64,000 bases of DNA from contig NZ_SDWV01000003.1 in assembly GCF_004137345.1 (NCBI RefSeq), positions 124,001-188,000 on the forward strand, written 5' to 3'. Of the stretch, positions 31,117 to 40,926 are shown one piece after another. The notes under the pieces are model-generated. The model was not told the DNA's origin, did no database searches, and saw only the letters and a program-made list of their open reading frames with translations. Source of the stretch: Nocardioides zhouii (GTDB lineage Bacteria; Actinomycetota; Actinomycetes; Propionibacteriales; Nocardioidaceae). The translations under genes were made by a program, and so were the position numbers. Each line of letters begins with the position of its first letter. The stretch's first letter is position 1.

Positions 31117-31161
31117 CCGTTGAACACCTGTCTGTGGGGATCTGGGAACCGCAGCAACCTA

Positions 31162-31175
31162 ACCGCTCGGTCGGT
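31162..31175. promoter_or_regulatory. ACCG-N6-CGGT palindrome, candidate TetR-type operator
   Basis: ACCGCTCGGTCGGT, read on the minus strand as ACCGACCGAGCGGT, lies in the 135-nt gap between the M43 protease (starts at 31116, minus) and the dienelactone-hydrolase-like gene (starts at 31252, plus). The ACCGnnCGGT style is typical of TetR-family sites. No regulator gene is adjacent. Confidence 0.35.
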
Positions 31176-31251
31176 AAAACGGATAGACCCTCAGGTGTGG
31201 ACGCTGGACAGGCTCTTCCCACGGGCGTCGCAGGCTGCAAGGTTTCCGGTC

Positions 31252-31995
31252 GTGGACGCACTCGACACCTGGACCCGCTCCGAGCACACCGCCGACGTCA
31301 ACGGGGAGCCGACGACGCACCCGGTCTGGCGCAAGGGCACCGGCCCCGGTGTCATCGTGATCCATGAGATCCCGGGGCTCACGACCGGCGTGATCGGGTT
31401 CGGCCAGGAGCTGGTCGACGCGGGCTACACGGTGCTGCTGCCCCACCTCTTCGGCCCTGCCGGGCGCCCGTTCAACAACCTCGACGTCATGCGTACGATG
31501 CCGAAGGTCTGCGTCAGCCGGGAGTTCACCAAGCTCGCGACGGGCGTCACGACCCCCGTCGCCGGGTGGCTCCGCTCCCTGGCCCGCGACCTCCACGCCG
31601 AGCTCGGCGGACCCGGCGTCGGCGCGCTGGGGATGTGCTTCACCGGTGGCTTCGCGCTCGCGATGATGGTCGACGAATCCACGGTCGCGCCGGTCGTCTG
31701 CCAGCCCAGCGCGCCCTTCGTGCCCTTCCCCGGCCGCGGCGCCGACCTCAACCTCTCCCCCGCCGACGCGGAGGTCGTGCGCCGTCGGGCGGGCGAGGGC
31801 TGCCCCGTCCTCGGCATCCGCTACGCCTCCGACCCGCTCCCCGGGACCCGCTTCGACACCCTCACCACCCTCATCGGCGACGCCTTCATCCGGGTCGACC
31901 TCGAGGGCAAGGGCCACTCGACAGTCACCGAGCACCGTTCCCAGCGTGCCGTCGACGCGGTGCTCGAGTTCTTCGGCGAGCGGCTGACCTCCTAG
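31252..31995 (+). CDS. Dienelactone hydrolase family protein
   Basis: Alpha/beta hydrolase of 247 aa. It has VIVIHEIPGLTTGVIGF at the oxyanion strand, LGMCFTGGFAL with a cysteine nucleophile (about C129) as in true dienelactone hydrolases, an Asp in RYASDPLPG, and the catalytic His in GKGHSTVTEHR. Substrate unknown. GTG 31252 is chosen because the domain begins immediately after it; the open frame further upstream overlaps the antisense protease gene and reads as non-coding. Ends near a cluster of short repeats. Confidence 0.85.
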   Translation: MDALDTWTRSEHTADVNGEPTTHPVWRKGTGPGVIVIHEIPGLTTGVIGFGQELVDAGYTVLLPHLFGPAGRPFNNLDVMRTMPKVCVSREFTKLATGVTTPVAGWLRSLARDLHAELGGPGVGALGMCFTGGFALAMMVDESTVAPVVCQPSAPFVPFPGRGADLNLSPADAEVVRRRAGEGCPVLGIRYASDPLPGTRFDTLTTLIGDAFIRVDLEGKGHSTVTEHRSQRAVDAVLEFFGERLTS

Positions 31996-32018
31996 CTCTC
32001 TCCGCCCTTCCGTCGGGG

Positions 32019-32108
32019 TAGTCCAGTGAGGGTTGGCTGCGGAGCCGACGTACTCCAGTGAGCGATGGCTGTCCGTGGCACGTAGGACGACCATCCGTCA
32101 CTGGACTA
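32019..32108. repeat. Short repeat cluster with CCAGTGA units, two direct and one inverted
   Basis: Two 32-nt direct units (32019-32050 and 32051-32082), both starting TA-C/G-TCCAGTGAG and sharing GGCTG, are followed by a 26-nt inverted unit (32083-32108) ending TCACTGGACTA. They can form a long hairpin between the first and third units. The cluster lies between the convergent hydrolase (stop 31995) and GrpB (stop 32140). Either a bidirectional terminator or a REP-like element. Confidence 0.75.
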
Positions 32109-32139
32109 CCTAGGGCGGCCTTGATCCCGTACCCCGGGG

Positions 32140-32691
32140 TCAGGGCTTGTCCGCCACGCTCACCGGCGGGAGGCCGAGGTCGGCGCGGGCACGGTCGACG
32201 ACCTCCTGCACGAACGCGCCCTTGGCCGCGGTGTACGTCCGACCCCACGTGCCGTCCGCCCACAGGGTCTGCTTGAGCTCGGCATAGCGCCGTCGATCCT
32301 CGTCGTGGGCGCGTAGCCAGGCGACGAAGAGATGCTGGTGGGCGGTGTCCCACGCCTCCGCCGGGAAGAAGTGGGCGATGTGGGTGCGTACTGCCCCCTC
32401 GAGGCGCATCCGGACGCCGTGGCTGCTGACGCTGGAGCCGACCTGCAGCCAGCCCGCCGACGCGAGTGCGTCGTCGTACGCCGCGAGGGCGGCATCCGGC
32501 GCGATCCGCACGGCGAGGTCGATCACCGGCTTGGCGAGGAGGCCCGGCACAGCGGTGGACCCGATGTGCTCCACCGTCCAGGCCGGTCCGAGGACAGCGA
32601 CCAGGCCGCCGCGGGCCGCCTCGAACTGAGAAGGCCACGTGTCGTCGTACGCGACGAGTCCGTCGACCGGGTACCTGGCGGGCTCGTCCAT
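32140..32691 (-). CDS. GrpB family protein
   Basis: Protein of 183 aa of the GrpB/DUF4269-like nucleotidyltransferase-fold family. The signature is complete: VAYDDTWPSQFEAARGGL, then VEHIGSTAVPGLLAKPVIDLAV, with the GS and D..D-like residues of a nucleotidyltransferase core, and RRRYAELKQTLW near the C-terminus. The biochemical role of this family is not established; some members are fused to dephospho-CoA kinase. It stands alone on the minus strand. Confidence 0.88.
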   Translation of the reverse strand: MDEPARYPVDGLVAYDDTWPSQFEAARGGLVAVLGPAWTVEHIGSTAVPGLLAKPVIDLAVRIAPDAALAAYDDALASAGWLQVGSSVSSHGVRMRLEGAVRTHIAHFFPAEAWDTAHQHLFVAWLRAHDEDRRRYAELKQTLWADGTWGRTYTAAKGAFVQEVVDRARADLGLPPVSVADKP

Positions 32692-32768
32692 CAGCTATCG
32701 CGCGACGCACTCAGCCGCCGGTACCCCGCCTCATCGGCATGCATCCCAGCCATCGGACAGGACACTAG

Positions 32769-32780
32769 TACTGGCCAGTA
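32769..32780. promoter_or_regulatory. Palindrome TACTGGCCAGTA overlapping a -10 box
   Basis: Perfect 12-bp palindrome whose last two bases are the first two of the -10 TAGATT (32779-32784) for the hydrolase starting at GTG 32792. Occupancy would block RNA polymerase. A near-identical element, TACTGACCGGTA, sits beside the -10 of the GT4 operon at 38780-38791, hinting at a shared repressor. Confidence 0.5.
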
Positions 32781-32791
32781 GATTGGGTCGG

Positions 32792-34081
32792 GTGAGTTTT
32801 CTGAGCCGCCAGAGCATCGTCGCCGCCCTGACCGCCAATGCCGTCCGGCCGCCGCGCCACCATCGTGCGGAGCTCCCGGCCTTCGTCGCCGGCTGGCTCG
32901 TCAGCGAGACCGCGCCGCAGATGCTCGCGCTCACTGCCCTCGACGTCGCCACGCACCTGACGCGCGGCCGCCGCAAGGGCGTACGCGCCAAGGCCGGCCT
33001 GGCGCTGGCCGGCGCGAGCGCGCTCGGTCTGGCCCACATCGTGCGCCAGAGCCGCCGGGCCAAGGACGGCTTCGAGGACGCGCTGGTCGAGGGACTCGGC
33101 GTGGACTACGTCGAGCAGCTCGACCAGGTTCCGACGCCGGCCGACCTCGCGACGCCGTGGCGCAAGATGGCTCGGCCCTTAAACTTCGCCGACGAGGGTG
33201 TCCGGGTGATCAGCGACCTGCCCTACTCCGAGGCGGGCAAGCGCGGCCACCTCGACCTCTACCTTCCTGCCGGCGAGGACGCGATCACGGACGCGCCGGT
33301 CCTCCTGCAGATCCACGGCGGTGCCTGGTCGATCGGTGAGAAGGAGCACCAGGGCCGACCGCTGATGAACCAGATGGCCGCCAAGGGCTGGATCTGCGTG
33401 GCGATCAACTACCGCCTCTCGCCCCGCGACGCCTGGCCGGCGCACATCGTCGACGTCAAGCGCGCCATCGCCTGGATCAAGGACAACATCGCCGAGTATG
33501 GCGGCGACCCCGACTACCTCGCCGTCACGGGCGGCTCGGCCGGCGGGCACCTCACCGCCCTGGCCGCACTGACCGCTGGCGATCCGGAGTTCCAACCCGG
33601 GTTCGAGGACGCGGACACCAGCGTCCAGGCGGCCGTGCCGTTCTACGGCATCTACGACTTCGCCGGCTCGACCGGACTCTCGAACGCGATCGGGATGCGC
33701 GACACGTTCCTCGGCCCGCGCGTCATGCAGACGACCTGGCAGGACGCACCCGACGTCTACGAGGCGGCGTCCCCGATCCTCCGCATCACCCCGGACGCGC
33801 CGGACTTCTTCGTCATCCACGGCGAGCTCGACACGCTCGTCGCGGTCGACCAGGCCCGTCTCTTCGTCGCCGAGCTGAGGCGGACGTCGACGAAGTCGGT
33901 CGTCTACGCCGAGCTCCCCGGCACCCAGCACGCCTTCGACGTCTTCCACTCGATCCGCAGCGCGTACGCCGTCCACGCGGTCGACCGCTACCTGACCTGG
34001 CACTGGAACACCTGGCGCCACGGCCTCGAGGCCGATAGCGGTGTCGATCCGGAGGAGCTCTCGGGAGACCGCCCCGCCTGA
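32792..34081 (+). CDS. Alpha/beta hydrolase, hormone-sensitive-lipase type
   Basis: Protein of 429 aa. The N-terminal ~140 residues are helical with a hydrophobic stretch (AKAGLALAGASALGLAHIV) that may associate with the membrane. The catalytic domain has the HSL oxyanion motif LQIHGGAWSIG (H about 175), the nucleophile elbow VTGGSAGGH (Ser about 249), VIHGELDTLV with the Asp, and GTQHAFDVFHS with the His. Probable carboxylesterase/lipase. GTG 32792 is 7 nt after TAGATT; a palindrome overlaps this promoter. Stands alone. Confidence 0.87.
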   Translation: MSFLSRQSIVAALTANAVRPPRHHRAELPAFVAGWLVSETAPQMLALTALDVATHLTRGRRKGVRAKAGLALAGASALGLAHIVRQSRRAKDGFEDALVEGLGVDYVEQLDQVPTPADLATPWRKMARPLNFADEGVRVISDLPYSEAGKRGHLDLYLPAGEDAITDAPVLLQIHGGAWSIGEKEHQGRPLMNQMAAKGWICVAINYRLSPRDAWPAHIVDVKRAIAWIKDNIAEYGGDPDYLAVTGGSAGGHLTALAALTAGDPEFQPGFEDADTSVQAAVPFYGIYDFAGSTGLSNAIGMRDTFLGPRVMQTTWQDAPDVYEAASPILRITPDAPDFFVIHGELDTLVAVDQARLFVAELRRTSTKSVVYAELPGTQHAFDVFHSIRSAYAVHAVDRYLTWHWNTWRHGLEADSGVDPEELSGDRPA

Positions 34082-34085
34082 CCGC

Positions 34086-34426
34086 TCACGCCTGGGTGAT
34101 GAATCCGACCTGGTTGCCGGCCGGGTCGGACAGCAGCGCCAGCGACGTGCCTCCGCCGACCGCCGTGACCGGGCGTACGACGGTCCCGCCGGCCGCCTCG
34201 ACCTCGGCGACCTTCGCGTCGAGGTCGTCGGTCATCCAGTAGACGACAGGCCCGGTCATCTGGTCCCGCTCGCCGTTCGGGTTGAGGCCGATCTCCTGGC
34301 CGTCGAGGTTGAAGCCGACGTAGTAGGGCGTCTCGGTGTGTGCGGCTCGGCGCCCCACGCGACCCGGGAGAACGCCGTCGCGGCGGCGAGGTCGGGGGTG
34401 GGGATGACGATCGTGTGGTTGCTCAT
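34086..34426 (-). pseudogene. VOC (glyoxalase/bleomycin-resistance) protein, frameshifted
   Basis: The N-terminal part reads MSNHTIVIPTPDLAAATAF from ATG 34426, with AGGAG 7 nt upstream. The rest reads in another frame: TETPYYVGFNLDGQEIGLNP, then YWMTDDLDAKVAEVEAAGG and LLSDPAGNQVGFITQA, a normal VOC C-terminus ending at 34086. The frames change at about 34335-34345 inside the run GGTGTGTGC (plus strand). One extra C in the coding strand, or loss of one dinucleotide, restores a protein of about 113 aa. Real decay or a sequencing error cannot be told apart here. Confidence 0.75.
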
Positions 34427-34915
34427 GGCTGCTCCTGGGGTAGTGGCGTGCTTCTCCCCTACGACGAGCGGCGGCGGGCGAGTGTGACCACGCGCGCTAG
34501 GGGCGAGCCGCATGCCCAACGACTCGGGCGCGGTCTCCACGAAGCCCGCGGACTCGTACAGCCGGCGTCCGGGCTCATCGGCCAGGAGCGTGACGTACGC
34601 GCCCTCAGGCGCAGCAGCTTCGATCTGCGCGATCAGGTCGGCGAGCACGCGCCTGCCCAGCCCTCGCCCCTGGTCCTCGGGAAGTGTCGCCATGTCGGCG
34701 ACGTGGAAGTACCACCCGCCGTCGCCGATCACGCGGCCCATCGCGACAGCCCGTCCATCACGACGTACGACGCTCCAGCACCAGCTGCCCGTCAGCGCGC
34801 CGGCGCCCTGCGCGGGCGACTTCGGCGACAGGCCGGACGTCGTGCGCAGGTGAAGGTAGTCATCCAACGTCGGCGGAGTCCTGGTCAGCTCGTCGGCGGT
34901 GTCAGGTGTGCTCAC
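34256..34915 (-). CDS. GNAT N-acetyltransferase, reading into the VOC gene
   Basis: GNAT domain from GTG 34915 (7 nt after TAGCCT, 34923-34928, minus) to about 34500. The acetyl-CoA loop is LPEDQGRGLGRRVLADL and the C-terminal strand LYESAGFVETAPESLGMRLAP. A normal protein would stop here at about 140 aa. Instead the frame stays open through a linker (SARGHTRPPPLVVGEKHATT) into the VOC start and ends at 34256 after the VOC frameshift, for 219 aa. Adding one C at the CGCCCCTAG run (about 34496-34502) would give a stop directly after MRLAP. The true end is therefore uncertain. Confidence 0.65.
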   Translation of the reverse strand: MSTPDTADELTRTPPTLDDYLHLRTTSGLSPKSPAQGAGALTGSWCWSVVRRDGRAVAMGRVIGDGGWYFHVADMATLPEDQGRGLGRRVLADLIAQIEAAAPEGAYVTLLADEPGRRLYESAGFVETAPESLGMRLAPSARGHTRPPPLVVGEKHATTPGAAMSNHTIVIPTPDLAAATAFSRVAWGAEPHTPRRPTTSASTSTARRSASTRTASGTR

Positions 34916-35024
34916 CCGACCGAGGCTAGGTGGCCGTCGTCACGCGAGCACAGAGCGGCCCTCGTGATCCGCCTGGTGGATCACGGGCACCGCACTGACT
35001 CCCGCCCGTACCCGCCGCAACTAG

Positions 35025-36760
<1,736 letters not shown>

Positions 36761-36764
<4 letters not shown>

Positions 36765-37507
36765 GCGACCGGCTTCTGGAAGTAGAGCACCAGGCTCTTG
36801 CCGATGAGTGGGTCGAGGACCTTGCCGACCAGCTGCAGAGAGCGCGGGTTCTCCATGATCTCCCGGACCAGGAGCTTGTGGTACCCCTTGGCGAGCGGAT
36901 GGTCGTCGTTGGTGACACCGACCGCGCACTTGATCCACCAGTAGGGCGCGTGGAGGCCGTGGGCGTAGCCCTTGCCGGTGAAGACCATCGCGTCGCCGGG
37001 GGTGCCGTCGTTGGCGCGACCGGCCTTGGTCACCTTGTCGACGAGCTCCTCGGCCGTGTAGATCCGGACGTGGCCACCCTCCGCGTTGTGGTAGTCGTCG
37101 GAGAGCTTCCAGTTGATCACCTCGGGCAGCCACCGCGGCACCGAGACCGCCAGCGTGCCGCCGGGGCGCAGCACCCGCACCAGCTCCTTGATCGCCGCGA
37201 CGTCGGCGTGGATGTGCTCGAGCACCTCGGCCGCGACGATGCGGTCGAACTCGCCGTCGGCGAAGGGCAGCGCGAGCGCGTCACCCTCCTTGACGTCGGC
37301 CTCGGCGCCCGCGGGCACCTCCCCGGCGTCACGCATGGCGGCGAACCACTCCCGTACGGTCGCGAGCTCGTCGGCGTCCTGGTCGAACGCGATGACGTCG
37401 GCGCCCCGCTTGTACATCTCGAACGCGTGCCGGCCGGCTCCGCAGCCCATGTCGAGCACGCGGTCGCCCGGGCGCAGCCCGAGCCGGTCGAAGTCAACGG
37501 TCAGCAC
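36761..37507 (-). CDS. Class I SAM-dependent methyltransferase (Methyltransf_11 type)
   Basis: Protein of 248 aa. Motif I is VLDMGCGAGRHAFEMYKRG (about 18-36), followed by VIAFDQDADEL, the acidic residue that binds the SAM ribose. FDRIVAAEVLEHI and LVRVLRPGGTLAVSVPRW are motifs II-III. GTG 37507 lies within the end of the glycosyltransferase gene (14-nt overlap) behind GAGGAG, so it is translationally coupled. Likely acts on a lipid or small-molecule product of the neighbouring GT4; inference only. Confidence 0.87.
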
Positions 37508-38765
37508 GGCGCTGCTCCTCGCTGGTGCGCTGCTCGATCTTGAAGGCGGCGATGGTCTCCTCGTAGGCGGCGGCGGTGGCCTCGGCCACGGCGCGCCAGC
37601 TGAACAGCTCCTGCACGCGGGCCCGGCCCGCGGTGCCCATGCTCGTACGTCGCTCGGGGTCGTCGAGCAACGCGGCGATCGCCGACGTCAGCTCGCCGAC
37701 GTCACCGGGAGTCACCAGGTCGGCGCAGACGCCGTCCTCGCCCACGACCTCCGGGATGGCGCCCGCCCGCGACACCACGAGCGGCGTGGCGCAGGCCATC
37801 AGCTCGGCGGTGGGCAGCGAGAAGCCCTCGTAGAGCGACGGCACGCAGGCGAGCTCGGCGGACCCCATCACCTCGACGAGCTCCTGGTCGCTGACCCCGC
37901 TCACGAAGCTCACCCTGTCGACGATGCCGAGGTCGTCGATCAGCCGCTCGGTGCGGCCGCCGGGCTCGGGCCGGGTGACCAGCACCAGCGAGACATCGCG
38001 CTCGACGCTCAGCTTGGCGAAGGCCTCGAGCAGGGTCGCGATGCCCTTCATCGGCGCGTCCGCGCTGGCCATCGCCAGGATCCGGCCGGGCACACGAGGT
38101 GCGGTCGGCGGCACGAAGACGTCGTCGACCCCGAGCAGGATGGTCTGCATCCGGGCCGGGTCGACGCCGAAGTCGCGCGCGATGTCGCGCCGCGACGAGT
38201 CGGACGGTGTGAGGACCTTGCGCAGCCGCTTGGCGACCCTGGTCTGCATCCTCAGGAAGCCGTACCACCGGCGCAGCGTCAGCCGCTTGCGCCAGTTCGG
38301 CGCCGTCTGCAGGTCGATCTGCCGGTCCATCGTGATCGGGTGGTGGATCGTGGCGATGACCGGCAGGCCGAGGGCCTCCAGCTCCAGGATCCCGGTGCCG
38401 AGCACCTGGTTGTCGTGGGCGATGTCGAAGTCGCCGGCGCGCTCCTTCATCAGTCGCGCGATCCGCGTGCTGAAGGTCTTCGGCTCGGGGAAACCGGCCG
38501 CACACATGGTGAGGAACTCCTCGACGTCGATGAGGTCGCGGAACTCCCGCAGGTGCGGCACCCGGAACGGGTCGGGCTCGCGGTAGAGGTCGAGGCTGGG
38601 CACCTCGGTCAGCCGGACGCCCTCGTCGAGCTCGGGATAGGGCTGGCCGGAGAAGACCTCGACGTCGTGCCCGAGGCGGACCAGCTCGCGACTGAGGTGA
38701 CGGACGTAGACGCCCTGGCCGCCGCAGTGCGGCTTGCTCCGGTAGGACAGCAGGGCGATGCGCAC
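37494..38765 (-). CDS. Glycosyltransferase family 4
   Basis: Retaining GT-B glycosyltransferase of 423 aa. The N-terminal acceptor domain has HCGGQGVYVRHLSRELVRLGH, the glycine-rich loop of GT4. The C-terminal donor domain has the EX7E-type motif within VPSLYEGFSLPTAELMACATPLVV. The sugar donor cannot be read from sequence. GTG 38765 is 6 nt after CATAAT (38772-38777, minus), the best -10 in the window, next to a palindrome. First gene of a three-gene operon with a methyltransferase and a toroid protein. Confidence 0.9.
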   Translation of the reverse strand: MRIALLSYRSKPHCGGQGVYVRHLSRELVRLGHDVEVFSGQPYPELDEGVRLTEVPSLDLYREPDPFRVPHLREFRDLIDVEEFLTMCAAGFPEPKTFSTRIARLMKERAGDFDIAHDNQVLGTGILELEALGLPVIATIHHPITMDRQIDLQTAPNWRKRLTLRRWYGFLRMQTRVAKRLRKVLTPSDSSRRDIARDFGVDPARMQTILLGVDDVFVPPTAPRVPGRILAMASADAPMKGIATLLEAFAKLSVERDVSLVLVTRPEPGGRTERLIDDLGIVDRVSFVSGVSDQELVEVMGSAELACVPSLYEGFSLPTAELMACATPLVVSRAGAIPEVVGEDGVCADLVTPGDVGELTSAIAALLDDPERRTSMGTAGRARVQELFSWRAVAEATAAAYEETIAAFKIEQRTSEEQRRADR

Positions 38766-38771
38766 GGGGTC

Positions 38772-38777
38772 ATTATG
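38772..38777 (-). promoter_or_regulatory. -10 box CATAAT of the GT4 operon
   Basis: CATAAT on the minus strand ends 6 nt before the GTG start of the glycosyltransferase, placing the transcription start on or next to the start codon. Confidence 0.6.
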
Positions 38778-38779
38778 CC

Positions 38780-38791
38780 TACTGACCGGTA
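38780..38791. promoter_or_regulatory. Palindrome-like TACTGACCGGTA beside the GT4 -10
   Basis: Two bases upstream of the CATAAT -10. It differs from the 32769-32780 palindrome at only two of 12 positions (TACTG-R-CC-R-GTA). Its core ACCGGT is itself a palindrome. Candidate repressor site. Confidence 0.45.
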
Positions 38792-38820
38792 GGGCCCGGC
38801 GCGCTCACCCCTCGCTGGGC

Positions 38821-39792
38821 TCAGCCCTCGCTCGAATGGCCGGGGAACACGTGTGCGGACGGATCGATCGTGACGGCCGCGTTGTTGACCGCCGTCGCGG
38901 CCTCGCCGAACCCGACCGCGATCAGCCGGACCTTGCCCGGGTAGTCGGTGATGTCACCGGCCGCGAAGACGCGCTGCAGGTTGGTCCTCATCGCGGAGTC
39001 GACGACGACGTGCCGCTTGGACGTGACCAGCCCCCACTGCTGGATGGCACCGAGGTCGGCGATGAAGCCGAGCGCGGCGACGAGCGCCTGCGCCTTGACC
39101 ACGCGGGGCTCCTGGCCGTCGACACTGATCTCCACCTCCTCGAGGTGCGCGTCGCCGCGCAGCTCGGTGACCTGGGCGTTGGTGACGATCTCGACACTCG
39201 ACTCCTTGACCGCCGAGACCGTGCGCTCGTGGGCACGGAACGCGTCGCGACGGTGCACCAGGGTCACGGAGGAGGCGACGGGCTCGAGGTGCTGCGCCCA
39301 GTCGAAGGCGCTGTCCCCTCCCCCGACGATGACGACATCCTTGCCGGCGTACGGCGCGAAGCTCGGCACGAAGAACTCCATGCCGCGCCCCACCCAGCCC
39401 TCGCCGGCGGGCAGCGGCCGCGGGCTGAACTTCCCGATGCCCGAGGTGATGAGCACGGCGCCGGCGGTGACCCGCGTGCCCTCGTCGAGGGTGACCACGA
39501 CGTGGTCGTCCGCGTGCTCGAGCATGGTGGCGGTGCGGTCGAGGAGGTACGTCGGGTGGGCCGTCGCCGCCTGCTCGACGAGCCCCTCCACGAGGTCGCG
39601 CCCCTTGACGCTCGGGAAGCCGGCGACGTCGAGGATCGCCTTCTCGGGGTACATCGCCGTGATCTGGCCGCCCAGCTCCGGCAGCGAGTCGACGACCGCG
39701 ACGCTCATCCCCCGGAAGCCGGCGTAGTAGGCGGAGTAGAGACCGGTCGGGCCGGCTCCGATGATCAGCAGGTCCGTCGTCACGTCGTCCAC
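38821..39792 (-). CDS. Ferredoxin/flavodoxin-NADP+ reductase, thioredoxin-reductase-like
   Basis: Flavoprotein of 323 aa. The FAD motif is LIIGAGPTGLYSAYYAG (about 9-25), the NAD(P) motif VVIVGGGDSAFDWAQ (about 152-166), and the C-terminal FAD motif RVFAAGDITDYPGKVRL. It lacks the CxxC disulfide of thioredoxin reductases, and ends with the extended C-terminus seen in YumC-type ferredoxin-NADP+ reductases. GTG 39792 has GGGAGG about 8 nt upstream. Its electron partner is not in the neighbourhood. Confidence 0.88.
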   Translation of the reverse strand: MDDVTTDLLIIGAGPTGLYSAYYAGFRGMSVAVVDSLPELGGQITAMYPEKAILDVAGFPSVKGRDLVEGLVEQAATAHPTYLLDRTATMLEHADDHVVVTLDEGTRVTAGAVLITSGIGKFSPRPLPAGEGWVGRGMEFFVPSFAPYAGKDVVIVGGGDSAFDWAQHLEPVASSVTLVHRRDAFRAHERTVSAVKESSVEIVTNAQVTELRGDAHLEEVEISVDGQEPRVVKAQALVAALGFIADLGAIQQWGLVTSKRHVVVDSAMRTNLQRVFAAGDITDYPGKVRLIAVGFGEAATAVNNAAVTIDPSAHVFPGHSSEG

Positions 39793-39849
39793 GCCGCGAT
39801 CCTCCCGTCCGGACGGTGTGCCCACAAGGGGCGTGTCATCGATCACGGC

Positions 39850-40371
39850 TCAGAGCGCATCGAGCTCGTCGACCAGCCAGTCGCCGTCGACGTGCCGCAG
39901 CGTCACCAGGACCCGGTCGAGGTCGAGGGTGGGCTTCTCGAGGTCGTCGCCGGACGTGCTCTGGTTCACGAACACCAGCACCCGGGCGTACGACGTCGAC
40001 GCCGTCACGAGCGCCGTGTCGACGATCTCGGCCGTGGCGACCGTGTGCTCGCGGCGGCTGCTGGTGCCGACGCCGGCCATCGTGCGGTCGTAGCGCCGCT
40101 GCATGTCGCTCGTCATCAGCGACCGCGCCTTCGTACGGTCGTCTCCGAGCGTGTCCCAGGAGTAGCTGTAGGCGGCCTTCGCCGCCTTCGCGGCGGCGTC
40201 GCGGGCAGCTGACTTGACCTCCGCCGAGGCGATCGAGGCCTCGGACGACTCGGCCGTGCTCACCGTCGGGGCCGCCCCGCCCTGGTCGCGCACCAGCCAG
40301 AAGAGGACCGCCGCGGCGAGGAGGACGAGGACGGCGAGGACCCTCGCGGTCAGCCGCTGCGTCGCGGTCAC
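39850..40371 (-). CDS. Mce-associated-like membrane protein
   Basis: Protein of 173 aa: one N-terminal transmembrane helix (RVLAVLVLLAAAVLFWLV, about 10-27), an Ala/Ser-rich helical linker, and a C-terminal NTF2-like domain (YSYSWDTLGDDRTKARSL to VDGDWLVDEL) expected outside the membrane. The architecture matches the small Mce-associated proteins encoded beside mce transport operons. GTG 40371 overlaps the stop of the similar upstream gene (GTGA), so they form a pair. No mce genes are in this window. Confidence 0.7.
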   Translation of the reverse strand: MTATQRLTARVLAVLVLLAAAVLFWLVRDQGGAAPTVSTAESSEASIASAEVKSAARDAAAKAAKAAYSYSWDTLGDDRTKARSLMTSDMQRRYDRTMAGVGTSSRREHTVATAEIVDTALVTASTSYARVLVFVNQSTSGDDLEKPTLDLDRVLVTLRHVDGDWLVDELDAL

Positions 40372-40862
40372 CGGACGAACTCCACGTTGCTGGTGAGCCA
40401 CCGGTCGCCCTCGCGCACCAGGGAGAGCCGCAGCCGGTAGTAGCGGACCTGGCCCTCGTTGCCCGTCGTGGTGTTGGTGACCGTGCTGTTGGCCGCGATG
40501 AGCACGTCGCCCGCGTCGTCGGTGAAACCGCCGACGCCGAGCGCGACGACCTCGGCGGTCGAGGTGGCCTCGGTCCGGATGGCCTCGCTCGTGAGCATCT
40601 CGCGCTGCGACTCGTACTGCTTCTTGAAGCGGCCCGTGGCGCCGGAGAGGACGGCGTCGACAAGCGGGTCCATGTTCTCGTGGTCGACCGTCAGGAAGGC
40701 CAGGGCCTCGGCGCGCGCAGCCGCAGCGATGTCGTGCTGGGTCTGGGTGAGCTCGGCGTCGGCGGTGTCGCGTGAGCCGACCAGCACCCCGATGCCGACG
40801 AGCAGGCCGACGAGCACGAGCACGAGCGCTCCGATCACCCACCTGCCGACGCGCGCTTCCAC
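40368..40862 (-). CDS. Mce-associated-like membrane protein, upstream paralogue
   Basis: Protein of 164 aa with one N-terminal transmembrane helix (WVIGALVLVLVGLLVGIGVLV), a helical segment (DAELTQTQHDIAAAARAEAL) and an NTF2-like C-terminal domain. Same architecture as the downstream gene but low sequence similarity. GTG 40862 is 6 nt after TAGGTT (40869-40874, minus). The two probably form a heteromeric envelope complex; partner unknown. Confidence 0.7.
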   Translation of the reverse strand: MEARVGRWVIGALVLVLVGLLVGIGVLVGSRDTADAELTQTQHDIAAAARAEALAFLTVDHENMDPLVDAVLSGATGRFKKQYESQREMLTSEAIRTEATSTAEVVALGVGGFTDDAGDVLIAANSTVTNTTTGNEGQVRYYRLRLSLVREGDRWLTSNVEFVR

Positions 40863-40926
40863 GCGGCGAACCTAGCGGAGCGGAGCGACGCAGCGCCGCT
40901 GATCCGGCTCCCTAGACTGCGTTGTC

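Noticed and set aside
30145-31251. Plus-strand extension of the dienelactone-hydrolase gene
   Set aside because: It is antisense to the M43 protease gene and has no domain; the hydrolase domain begins right after GTG 31252.
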